Shown: positions 26,385 through 34,429 of the stretch, in pieces
Numbering within the stretch: the stretch's first letter is position 1
Layout of the letters: each line of letters opens with the position of its first letter
Assembly: GCA_018376445.1 (NCBI GenBank)
Contig: JAHABL010000001.1
Coordinates: 378,831 to 442,830 of the forward strand
Source: Mycobacteriales bacterium
Lineage (GTDB): Bacteria > Actinomycetota > Actinomycetes > Mycobacteriales > Mycobacteriaceae
Direction: 5' to 3'
DNA: 64,000 nt
Notes under the pieces: generated by a model
What the model was told of the DNA's origin: nothing
The model's database searches: none
Seen by the model: only the letters and a program-made list of their open reading frames with translations
Program-made: the position numbers and the translations under genes

Positions 26385-28518
26385 CACGAACAACCTCCAC
26401 CTTGAGCACGAGCATGGGGACCGCGTCCACGACATTCGTCTTGTTGTACCGGCACTCTGCCTATGGGCGACTGCCCTCGTAGGGGCAGAAGGAGGGATTC
26501 GTGTCCTGGAGGGAGTGGTAGCGACTGCTGTCGTCGGAGCTGTCATCGTGTGGCGAATACGTCGGCGAAGGTCAGAGTCCCCGCTCGTGTCTCTTATTCT
26601 TGCAGCATTGCTGGCGGTAGTGCTGGGTGGTGCCGCAGCGCTGCCCCACCTGTATCTCATCGAACGGGGGATGCATACGCTCTACCCTGCGTCCACGACC
26701 ACCCCCAGTCTGTCGGTCTCATCAGTTACCCATGCTTCGTTAGCTACTCACACCCGGTCAGCTACCCTGTTCACTCCTCCATCCCAGGGTTCCCGTACGG
26801 CCGCCTCATCACGGGTAGTCCTCGGTCGCATCACCAGCAGACCACTCCATAACGCTACGGGTACGCGCTTTACGCTACGTACTGCCCACGGGGAGATGGT
26901 CATCCATGCCCGCTCAGCACAGTGTCAGAAACTCGTGCTAGGACAACGTGTCACACTGGTCGTTAAACCATTAAGGCCCCCAGACCACCACCTCAGCTTA
27001 GGAGAGTGGCGAGCAGTATACCTTCGTAGTGCCCGTGCACCGCAAGGAATTTGGGCATTTTCTGCACTTGTTGCGCAGCGGTGGGAGGAGGCCCTTACCC
27101 TCGCCGACACGGCAGGTCTCACCACCAGCCTGCATGCCCTGGCCCGCGGAATGACCATCGGAGACACCTCCGGCATCACCTCAGACCAGCAGCGTTGTTA
27201 CCGTGCCAGTGGCCTTACTCACCTCACTGCCGTCAGCGGTGCCAATGTCAGCTATGTGCTGCTCCTCGCCGGAGTTACACTCCACCATGCTTCCCCTCGC
27301 CGCCGGGTAATCGTGCACTCTATCCTCCTCATACTCTTCGCAGCGTTAATCGGTCCTGAACCAGCCGTCCTTCGTGCCACTATCAGCGGAGCCGTGGGCG
27401 TAATTGCGTTGTGGGAAGGCGGACGCAGCGCCGCGTTCCCTGCACTTGGAGCCGGGATACTTAGCCTCATCATCATCTCACCACTATTTGCTGTCTCGCC
27501 CGGATTCCTCCTGTCTGTAGCGGCCACTGCCGCGCTCATCTGGGCAGCGCCTCGGGTCGTTGAGAAATTCGTACAGTTCGGGCTTCCTCGAGTCGCTAGC
27601 GAGGTGCTGGCGGTGACGGTGGTGGCCGCCAGCAGCACACTCCCGTTAAGTCTCTATCTTTTTGGGACAGCCAGCGTTCTTGGAGTGCTCGCCAATATTA
27701 TGGTTGCACCAGTTGTTCCCCTCATCACCGCAGTCGGTTTGGTGGGAGTAATGACGAGTTTCGTCTTCCCTCCACTGGGAGCAGTACTGCTGATGGTGCT
27801 AGTGCCAGCACTGTGGTGGGTGGAGAAGGTAGGGATGGCGCTGGGCGGCCCCAGTTGGGCTCAGCTTTCTCTTCCCCAGGAGCTTTCCCCTGGGCTTGTT
27901 CCACCCTTGGTTCCCAGCTTGCTGGCTACCGCCGTGCTCGCTGCAGCAGTACTCACCTGTTACACACGGAGAGGGAGGGGAGTGGTTACGGTTCTCGTCA
28001 TCGTGGCTGGGGTAGTGACGGGCGGACATGCTCTCGCAAGCTATCGGCATTTGATGGCTTGCCAACGTCAGCCAGATGCCCTCACTTTGGTCTCGTCAGC
28101 GCCGAACGTCACTTCATCGCGTGACTCTGTTTTCAGCTCCACGCACACTGTGAGGGTGGAACACCGCGGGTCAAACCACCGACTACGGCGTCCGGTCATT
28201 CTTCTTGAAGGCGCAATCACTGCTGTGACCCTGCCGCGCATCGATGAGCTCGCTAGCAGCCTGCGCGATCCTGTTTTCGTACACCTGAACACGGTTACCA
28301 CCCACGTCGCCATCACTCGTGGATCCAGCCCTTCCACATATCACCCTGGCTCGTTATCCGCCAGCGTCTCCGCACGTGAGTCTCTCCAGGGATCCTCCAC
28401 CGTGTCCTCTCGTGTGTCTCTCACGCCGGGCGGCACCCCCGTTGTCGAGCTGGCACCCGGCGAGACGGTGACAATCACCAAGACCAACCAGATTTGTGCC
28501 CTAGTCATGGCAAGATAG
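26371..28518 (+). CDS. comEC: ComEC/Rec2-family DNA-uptake channel protein
   Basis: Predicted inner-membrane channel for single-stranded DNA, about 715 aa. Two N-terminal TMs, an OB-fold-like extracytoplasmic region, then the competence domain with LTHLTAVSGANVSYVLLLAG and several TMs up to about residue 560. The C-terminal part after HALASYRHL is hydrophilic, Ser/Thr-rich, and lacks the metallo-beta-lactamase motif HxHxDH found in many ComEC proteins. ATG 26371 is chosen because the frame upstream of it overlaps comEA out of phase. Codon choice is more relaxed than in neighbours. Confidence 0.88.
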   Translation: MPPSSTNNLHLEHEHGDRVHDIRLVVPALCLWATALVGAEGGIRVLEGVVATAVVGAVIVWRIRRRRSESPLVSLILAALLAVVLGGAAALPHLYLIERGMHTLYPASTTTPSLSVSSVTHASLATHTRSATLFTPPSQGSRTAASSRVVLGRITSRPLHNATGTRFTLRTAHGEMVIHARSAQCQKLVLGQRVTLVVKPLRPPDHHLSLGEWRAVYLRSARAPQGIWAFSALVAQRWEEALTLADTAGLTTSLHALARGMTIGDTSGITSDQQRCYRASGLTHLTAVSGANVSYVLLLAGVTLHHASPRRRVIVHSILLILFAALIGPEPAVLRATISGAVGVIALWEGGRSAAFPALGAGILSLIIISPLFAVSPGFLLSVAATAALIWAAPRVVEKFVQFGLPRVASEVLAVTVVAASSTLPLSLYLFGTASVLGVLANIMVAPVVPLITAVGLVGVMTSFVFPPLGAVLLMVLVPALWWVEKVGMALGGPSWAQLSLPQELSPGLVPPLVPSLLATAVLAAAVLTCYTRRGRGVVTVLVIVAGVVTGGHALASYRHLMACQRQPDALTLVSSAPNVTSSRDSVFSSTHTVRVEHRGSNHRLRRPVILLEGAITAVTLPRIDELASSLRDPVFVHLNTVTTHVAITRGSSPSTYHPGSLSASVSARESLQGSSTVSSRVSLTPGGTPVVELAPGETVTITKTNQICALVMAR

Positions 28519-28522
28519 AGGC

Positions 28523-29485
28523 GTGAACCCTCTGCAGCTCATTCTCGGTGACGAAGAATTCCTTATCGACCGCACGATCTCCAGCATCATTCAGAGTGTC
28601 CGTGTCGGCATGCAGGGCAATCCGGAAGAACTTCCGATTACCAAACTCCGTGCGGGTGATGTCACACCGTCCGAAATCGTCGAGCTGCTCAGCCCCTCTC
28701 TCTTCGCAGAAGACCGCGTCGTCGTCCTTGAAGCAGCTGGTGAAGCTGGCAAAGAGGCAGCAGCCACTATTGAACAAGCGGTACAAGGACTGGCGCCAGG
28801 GATCGTTCTGGTAGTGGTTCACAGTGGTGGAGGCCGTGCGAAAAACCTCGTCACCGTCATAAAGAAGGCAGGCGCGGAGGTCACGGAATGCCCAAAGATC
28901 ATCAAGGTGAGTGAACGAGAGGACTTTGTCGTCAACGAGTTTCGCACCCTGGGTGTCCGTCCTAGTAGTGATACCGTCCATGCACTTTTGGATGCTATCG
29001 GTGGGGATCTTCGTGAGCTTGCCTCCGCTGTAACCCAGTTGGTGGCGGATACCGGGGGACGGGTCGACCCGGCGGCTGTCCGGCGCTACTACGCGGGGGT
29101 AGCCGGTGTCACCGGTTTCCAGGTTGCCGACGATACACTTGCGGGGAACACGGTGGCTGCGTTGACGGCACTCCGCTGGGCACTCGTGGGTGGTCTGCAC
29201 CCTGTTCCGATCGCGGATGCATTGGGAGATTCCCTCTTAGGAATGGTGCGTATTTCTGCTATGGGCCGCGTAGACCCCTACTCTTCCGCAAAAACATTGG
29301 GGATGCCGCCGTGGAAGATCAAAAAGATTCAGCAGCAACTGCGAAGATGGGATGCTGCTCGCCTGGCGCAGGCGATGCAGATTGCCACCGATCTGAATGG
29401 GGCGGTGAAAGGGCAAGCAGCGGACGCTGAATACGCTCTGGAAAAAGCTGTCCGGGAGATTTCTCAACTGGCGGGTCAGCGCTGA
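28523..29485 (+). CDS. holA: DNA polymerase III subunit delta
   Basis: Clamp-loader subunit that opens the sliding clamp. NPLQLILGDEEFLIDRTISSI is the typical N-terminus, followed by the AAA+-like region without a P-loop and the C-terminal collar domain (ALRWALVGGLHPVPIADAL, KIKKIQQQLRRWDAARLA, NGAVKGQAADAEYALEKAV). 320 aa. The GTG lies 4 nt after comEC; CAAGAT (28510-28515) 7 nt upstream could be a leaderless -10. The order comEA-comEC-holA-rpsT is conserved in Actinobacteria. Confidence 0.95.
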   Translation: MNPLQLILGDEEFLIDRTISSIIQSVRVGMQGNPEELPITKLRAGDVTPSEIVELLSPSLFAEDRVVVLEAAGEAGKEAAATIEQAVQGLAPGIVLVVVHSGGGRAKNLVTVIKKAGAEVTECPKIIKVSEREDFVVNEFRTLGVRPSSDTVHALLDAIGGDLRELASAVTQLVADTGGRVDPAAVRRYYAGVAGVTGFQVADDTLAGNTVAALTALRWALVGGLHPVPIADALGDSLLGMVRISAMGRVDPYSSAKTLGMPPWKIKKIQQQLRRWDAARLAQAMQIATDLNGAVKGQAADAEYALEKAVREISQLAGQR

Positions 29486-29486
29486 G

Positions 29487-29515
29487 GCGCGTCACCTAGC
29501 TGACGCGCATTCTCC
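29487..29515 (+). terminator. Terminator after holA
   Basis: Perfect 8-bp stem GCGCGTCA / TGACGCGC with a 6-nt loop (CCTAGC), followed by ATTCTCCC. It starts 2 nt after the stop codon. Confidence 0.65.
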
Positions 29516-29577
29516 CGTAGTCGGGGGACGATTGGGATGATGCGTGCTGCCAGGAGACGTGCCTCTCTTATAGCAGA

Positions 29578-29608
29578 AGCGCCGGTCGGGAAAACCCACA
29601 CCGGCGCT
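29578..29608 (-). terminator. Terminator of rpsT
   Basis: Nine-bp perfect inverted repeat (AGCGCCGGT / ACCGGCGCT) 21 nt beyond the rpsT stop. Read on the minus strand it is followed by TCTGCTATA, a poor T-tract. Confidence 0.6.
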
Positions 29609-29629
29609 CCTGTGATGTTCTAGTACAGA

Positions 29630-29890
29630 TTAGAGAGCGTTAGTCTGCTGAGCCATAGCGGACTTCTTGTTGGCCGCCTGGTTCTTGTGGATGACGCCCT
29701 TGCTGACAGCCTTGTCGAGAGCGCGGCTGGCGACACGCAGAGCCTCAGTGGCTTTTTCCTTGTCGCCAGCTTCAGCTGCCTCACGGAAGGCGCGGATATC
29801 AGTACGCAGAGCAGACTTAATGGCCTGGTTACGAAGACGGGCGCGCTCGTTGGTGCGGATCCGCTTCTTCTGGGACTTGATGTTTGCCAC
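29630..29890 (-). CDS. rpsT: 30S ribosomal protein S20
   Basis: Small-subunit protein S20, 86 aa, beginning ANIKSQKKRIRTNERARLRN and ending in a Lys/Ala/Gln-rich tail (NQAANKKSAMAQQTNAL). GTG start with GAGG 7 nt upstream on the minus strand. Convergent with holA, as in mycobacteria. Confidence 0.98.
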   Translation of the reverse strand: MANIKSQKKRIRTNERARLRNQAIKSALRTDIRAFREAAEAGDKEKATEALRVASRALDKAVSKGVIHKNQAANKKSAMAQQTNAL

Positions 29891-30079
29891 GTGGAAACCT
29901 CTGTAAGTTGATGTGTTCTGGACTCAATGCTTATTTGATTGCGGCGCGTTGCCCCGGGGCATCTCACTCGGCAGTATTCGTACAGAAAAGTACGGGACGT
30001 CCACCGGGTGCGCTATACGCAATCACCGAAGGTTCAGCATAGCAAAGATGCTGCTACCACTCAAAACGTGTTACCTGGT

Positions 30080-30652
30080 TCATGACCAGCCGTACTCATC
30101 CCGCAGGCGGCGCGCGACCTGCTCAAAACGTTCCCTATCGAGTACTGAACCTTCACGGCGTATTCCTGCTTCTGGAACCTCTAAGACGCGATCTAACCGC
30201 ACGTAGCTCTCTCGATGCTGGCTATCCCAGGATCCACGGCCAAGATACTCCCAGTTGCTGTCATCGCGACGGCGTGACTGCGAGGACAACATGAGTCCTA
30301 ACAGCGTGTCACGATCGCGACCCACCACAAGTACCGGGCGGTCTTTGCCCTCGCTGGGGTCCTCCTCGAACTCCACCCACGTCCATACGATCTCGCCCGG
30401 ATCGGCCTTGCCATCCAAATCGGGGGAGTACACCAAGTGGTGAGCTACACTACGGGCGCTCTTAGCGTGACGGGTGGTGGGGCGACCGCCCCCGCGGCTG
30501 ATCTGCCGGTCGTGCGCATTCCCACTAAAGCTCCGGATGGTTTCCTGCGCAGCACGCGCAACAATACGACGCGCCGATGGGTTACTGAGAACGTTCTTCG
30601 CGGCGCGCACCAAGGTACCGACGAGGCGGCCGCCTTTTCCAGCTGGACTCAT
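30080..30652 (-). CDS. PemK/MazF-like protein without an adjacent antitoxin
   Basis: The C-terminal 110 residues match the PemK/MazF fold: PGEIVWTWVEFEEDPSEGKDRPVLVVGRD is the conserved beta-barrel entry, followed by LGLMLSSQ. The N-terminal 80 residues are basic and helical. 190 aa. M. tuberculosis carries a similar gene (Rv2405) beside lepA. No partner gene of antitoxin size is visible on either side (rpsT downstream, lepA upstream and divergent). It may therefore be a domesticated barrel protein rather than an active endoribonuclease toxin. Confidence 0.8.
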   Translation of the reverse strand: MSPAGKGGRLVGTLVRAAKNVLSNPSARRIVARAAQETIRSFSGNAHDRQISRGGGRPTTRHAKSARSVAHHLVYSPDLDGKADPGEIVWTWVEFEEDPSEGKDRPVLVVGRDRDTLLGLMLSSQSRRRDDSNWEYLGRGSWDSQHRESYVRLDRVLEVPEAGIRREGSVLDRERFEQVARRLRDEYGWS

Positions 30653-30736
30653 ACGTCTCAGCGTACCGTGTGCCGGTGCGCGTGCCCGAGAGAGCGGCCT
30701 AAATTCCAGAAACTGCCACTTCGTGAGACACTAGAG

Positions 30737-30823
30737 GGGGAATTCCCCATATCGACACCGCGGAGCGGGTGGTATGTACCCTCCGCGCTGTCCGACCCGC
30801 ACTGTCCGACACGTACTGTCCGA
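30737..30823 (+). promoter_or_regulatory. Structured lepA upstream region with palindrome, hairpin and three direct repeats
   Basis: Within the interval between the divergent PemK-like gene and lepA are a perfect 12-bp palindrome GGGGAATTCCCC (30737-30748), an imperfect hairpin (30759-30787, CGCGGAGCGGGT with ACCCTCCGCG) and three copies of CTGTCCGA at 30788, 30802 and 30816, each 14 bp apart. Directly after come the SD GAGG (30831-30834) and the start codon. Regulatory meaning is unproven. Confidence 0.5.
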
Positions 30824-30840
30824 AAGGTTTGAGGACGTCT

Positions 30841-32697
30841 ATGGCGCACTTCGCAGAGACGACGTTTACTGATCCCGCCCGGATCCGTAACTTCTGCATC
30901 ATTGCCCACATCGACCACGGTAAGTCCACGCTGGCCGATCGCATGCTGCAGATCACCGGTGTCGTCAACCAGCGCGAAATGCGTGACCAGTATCTGGACC
31001 GCATGGATATCGAGCGGGAGCGCGGCATCACCATTAAGGCACAGAATGTGCGTATCCCCTGGGTGCCGAAGACGGGTGCCTGTGCCGGTCAAGAGATCGT
31101 CATGCACCTCATCGACACCCCCGGGCACGTCGACTTTACCTACGAGGTTTCCCGCGCTCTCGAAGCATGTGAAGGGGCTGTGCTTCTCGTCGACGCCGCC
31201 CAGGGTATTGAGGCGCAAACCCTCGCAAACCTTTACATGGCCATCGATAAGGATCTGGAGATCATCCCCGTCCTCAACAAGATCGATCTGCCAGCTGCCG
31301 AGCCGGAGCGCTACGCCCGCGAAATCGCCCAAATTATCGGCTGTGATCCCAGCGACGTCATTCAGGTCTCGGCAAAGTCGGGCATTGGCGTCGAAGAACT
31401 CATGGACGTCATCGCCGAGAAAGTGCCCGCCCCGACCGGCAGCTCTAGTGACCCCACCCGCGCCCTCATCTTCGATTCCGTCTACGACATTTACCGTGGA
31501 GTCGTCACCTACATTCGTGTGATGGATGGGGAGATACGCCCTCGCACCAAGATCCGCATGATGTCGACCGGTGCGGTCCACGAACTCCTCGAAGTGGGCG
31601 TTATCTCGCCCGAGCCAAAACCTACCGATGGGCTTGGGGCTGGAGAAGTAGGCTACCTCATCACCGGTGTAAAAGACGTTCGCCAGTCCAAGGTGGGCGA
31701 CACCGTCACCACCTTTAAAGACGGAGCAGAAGAACCTCTCGCCGGGTATGAAGAACCAAAGCCCATGGTCTATTCCGGTCTTTACCCTATTGATGCCTCC
31801 GACTACCCCGACCTGCGCGATGCACTTGACAAGCTGCAACTCAACGATGCAGCCCTCACCTACGAGCCGGAGACCTCTGTGGCGCTGGGCTTCGGCTTCC
31901 GCTGTGGCTTCCTCGGCCTCCTCCACATGGAGATCACCCGCGACCGTCTGCAGCGCGAGTTTGGGCTGGACCTCATCTCCACCACACCCAACGTGCACTA
32001 CCGGGTTGTCACCGAAGACGGCACCGAGTACGAAGTGACGAATCCCTCTAATTGGCCCGAAGGTAAACTTCGGGAAGTCTATGAGCCCGTCGTAACCTCT
32101 TCGATCATTGTGCCCAGCGAGTTTGTTGGCACCACGATGGAGCTGTGTCAGACCCATCGCGGTGAGTTAAAGGGCATGGATTACTTGTCTGAGACGCGTG
32201 TGGAGCTGCGCTACCGCCTGCCGCTCGCCGAGATCATCTTTGACTTCTTCGACTCGCTGAAGTCGCGCACCCGCGGATACGCCTCGCTGGACTACCACGA
32301 GGACGGTGAGCAGCTGGCCGACCTGGTGAAAGTCGATATTCTGTTGCAGGGTGAAGCCGTGGATGCATTCTCCGCTATCGTCCACAAGGATTATGCCTCC
32401 ACCTATGGCAATATGATGACGAAGAAGCTGCGGACCCTCATCCCCCGACAGCAGTTCGAGGTGCCCATTCAGGCTGCAGTGGGATCCCGCATTATTGCCC
32501 GCGAGAATATTCGAGCCATCCGCAAGGACGTCTTGGCGAAGTGCTATGGCGGCGACATTTCCCGCAAGCGCAAGCTGCTGGAAAAGCAGAAGGAGGGCAA
32601 GAAGCGAATGAAGACTATCGGCCGTGTAGACGTTCCGCAGGAAGCCTTCATTGCGGCTCTCTCTGCCGACGCCGAAAGCGACAAGAAAAAGAAGTAG
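30841..32697 (+). CDS. lepA: Translation elongation factor 4 (LepA)
   Basis: Translational GTPase related to EF-G, membrane- and ribosome-associated, implicated in 30S biogenesis and back-translocation. G1 AHIDHGKS, G3 DTPGHVDF, G4 NKID; then the LepA-specific C-terminal domain ending in KQKEGKKRMKTIGRVDVPQE. 618 aa from ATG 30841 (GAGG 6 nt upstream), starting AHFAETTFTDPARIRNFCII. An upstream in-frame GTG at 30769 is disfavoured because it lies inside the repeat-rich leader. Confidence 0.97.
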   Translation: MAHFAETTFTDPARIRNFCIIAHIDHGKSTLADRMLQITGVVNQREMRDQYLDRMDIERERGITIKAQNVRIPWVPKTGACAGQEIVMHLIDTPGHVDFTYEVSRALEACEGAVLLVDAAQGIEAQTLANLYMAIDKDLEIIPVLNKIDLPAAEPERYAREIAQIIGCDPSDVIQVSAKSGIGVEELMDVIAEKVPAPTGSSSDPTRALIFDSVYDIYRGVVTYIRVMDGEIRPRTKIRMMSTGAVHELLEVGVISPEPKPTDGLGAGEVGYLITGVKDVRQSKVGDTVTTFKDGAEEPLAGYEEPKPMVYSGLYPIDASDYPDLRDALDKLQLNDAALTYEPETSVALGFGFRCGFLGLLHMEITRDRLQREFGLDLISTTPNVHYRVVTEDGTEYEVTNPSNWPEGKLREVYEPVVTSSIIVPSEFVGTTMELCQTHRGELKGMDYLSETRVELRYRLPLAEIIFDFFDSLKSRTRGYASLDYHEDGEQLADLVKVDILLQGEAVDAFSAIVHKDYASTYGNMMTKKLRTLIPRQQFEVPIQAAVGSRIIARENIRAIRKDVLAKCYGGDISRKRKLLEKQKEGKKRMKTIGRVDVPQEAFIAALSADAESDKKKK

Positions 32698-32732
32698 CCT
32701 CACAGCGGCGCCGGGCCCCCAGAGACTTAGCT

Positions 32733-34289
32733 CTAACTGAGGCCCCAGGTTGCCCGAGCAGCCCGATAGCAGTCCATTTCCACATGGGGTTTCTCATCCC
32801 ACACCATGCAGACTCGCGTCGCCTCGTTGTAGGCGGGCCATCCTGGGTTACCGTCGGTAATGAAGTGCTGTAGCGCACTGTGCATGAGATCGGCGGTGGT
32901 CTGCCCGGCGGCATCATCTAACACTGCGGCAGTCGGGTCACTAGGATCCGTTGTAGCGACGGGGCCCACTACGCTGTCGGCAGTCTCTGCACCGAGCGTA
33001 CCAAACCACATAGGGAGATCGGCGCAGTGGGCAGCCCCCTGTCGACCCGGCCAACGATAGTCATAGACCCAGGTGCGGGACTCTTCAGCAGGTTGGTCAA
33101 GGACGCGCCCCTCTGCCGCAGTGGCGACGGTGGCTCGAATCATGGTGTCAGACATGACCGCCCCCACGCGACCCTCGTGGATATCGTCATGGTGGGCGGC
33201 AATCACGCTGTTTCTCCGGTTGGGATCCACGCCCGCCGTAGAGAGAGAAATCTCCACACCGAGCCGGGAGAACAGCTTCATTGCACCGTCAAAAGTGATC
33301 GAATCGAACTCTTCCGAGGTGGATCCGATGAGCATCGGATAGTTCTGGAAGGGGGCACCGTCAGCCGCGTCACTTAGAGTCTTCGGCTGAGTAGCCGCAT
33401 CACGCACCGGGTAAAAGGGGAGACCGAGGGGGTTGTTGCGCCGCATCCGGCGAGAGAGCTTCTTCATTTTCTCCAGCGGCCACTGTGACAGCTCATCGAC
33501 CGTAAAGGTTCGGAAGGGCAGTGCGCGACGGGCTGCCTTAACGATTCCCTTTGCGCCCCCATCGGAGGGGAGGCGGACAAACGCGGGTGAGCATGAAAAT
33601 ACCTGTTGGAAAAGACCTTCTGCAGCAGGATTAGAGGCGAGGCAGAGGACGCTCGTGCCACCTGCCGACTGACCTCCAATAGTGACACGCTTAGGGTCAC
33701 CACCGAATGCGGAGATATTACTCTGCACCCATTGGAGGGCGGCTAGCTGGTCGAGCATGCCGCGGTTCTGAGGGGCATCCGGCAGCGGCAGCCAGCCTTC
33801 CGCATCAAGACGGTAGTTGATGGTTACTACGATCACTCCGGCAGCGGTGAACTTTGCTCCATCCCACCAATCACAGGCATTTTCCCCCACAATGAAGCTG
33901 CCGCCATGAATCCACACAAAGACGGGGAGTGGATGCGATGAAGGCAGTTTGTTGGGCTGGGGGAGGGTATCTCTGGGCGCATAGATCGTGAGATTGAGTT
34001 TTTCTGCGCCGGGCCGGACCACTTCTGGGATGGTGGGGTTGGGATTGGTGGAGAAGTCTTGGGCGGTGGGGCCGGGCGCAGTGCAGTCGCGAATACCGTC
34101 CCAGGGTAGTGCGGGCTCAGGTTCGGCAAAGCGGGAGGTACTGGAGACGGGAGCTGCGTAGGGGATGCTGTAGAAGACCACATCGTGGGCGCGGTCAAGC
34201 CCTTGGACCTGCCCATACTGGGTGGTGATAACAAGGGGGGAAGGGACTCCACGTGGAGAGGTCACTGTGGTGGTGTCGTTTTCGGCCAT
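32733..34289 (-). CDS. Type B carboxylesterase/lipase family protein
   Basis: Alpha/beta-hydrolase of the carboxylesterase type B family, 518 aa. Oxyanion-hole motif VWIHGGSF, nucleophile elbow GGQSAGG, N-terminal TQYGQVQGLDRAH and IPYAAP. C-terminal residues around DLPMWFGTLG are typical of actinobacterial members. No signal peptide, so probably cytoplasmic. It is convergent with lepA and divergent from the peptidase gene. The physiological ester is unknown. Confidence 0.88.
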   Translation of the reverse strand: MAENDTTTVTSPRGVPSPLVITTQYGQVQGLDRAHDVVFYSIPYAAPVSSTSRFAEPEPALPWDGIRDCTAPGPTAQDFSTNPNPTIPEVVRPGAEKLNLTIYAPRDTLPQPNKLPSSHPLPVFVWIHGGSFIVGENACDWWDGAKFTAAGVIVVTINYRLDAEGWLPLPDAPQNRGMLDQLAALQWVQSNISAFGGDPKRVTIGGQSAGGTSVLCLASNPAAEGLFQQVFSCSPAFVRLPSDGGAKGIVKAARRALPFRTFTVDELSQWPLEKMKKLSRRMRRNNPLGLPFYPVRDAATQPKTLSDAADGAPFQNYPMLIGSTSEEFDSITFDGAMKLFSRLGVEISLSTAGVDPNRRNSVIAAHHDDIHEGRVGAVMSDTMIRATVATAAEGRVLDQPAEESRTWVYDYRWPGRQGAAHCADLPMWFGTLGAETADSVVGPVATTDPSDPTAAVLDDAAGQTTADLMHSALQHFITDGNPGWPAYNEATRVCMVWDEKPHVEMDCYRAARATWGLS

Positions 34290-34429
34290 AATCCGAGGTT
34301 ACCTTGTCCTCGCTAAGATAGAACCCACAACTATGCCACGACGCGGCTCGATTGGCTGCTAACAGCCGCTTGAGCCAGCCTGTGACAATGATCTGAGACA
34401 ACGACCCGTGATGACGAGAAAGGTGTGTC

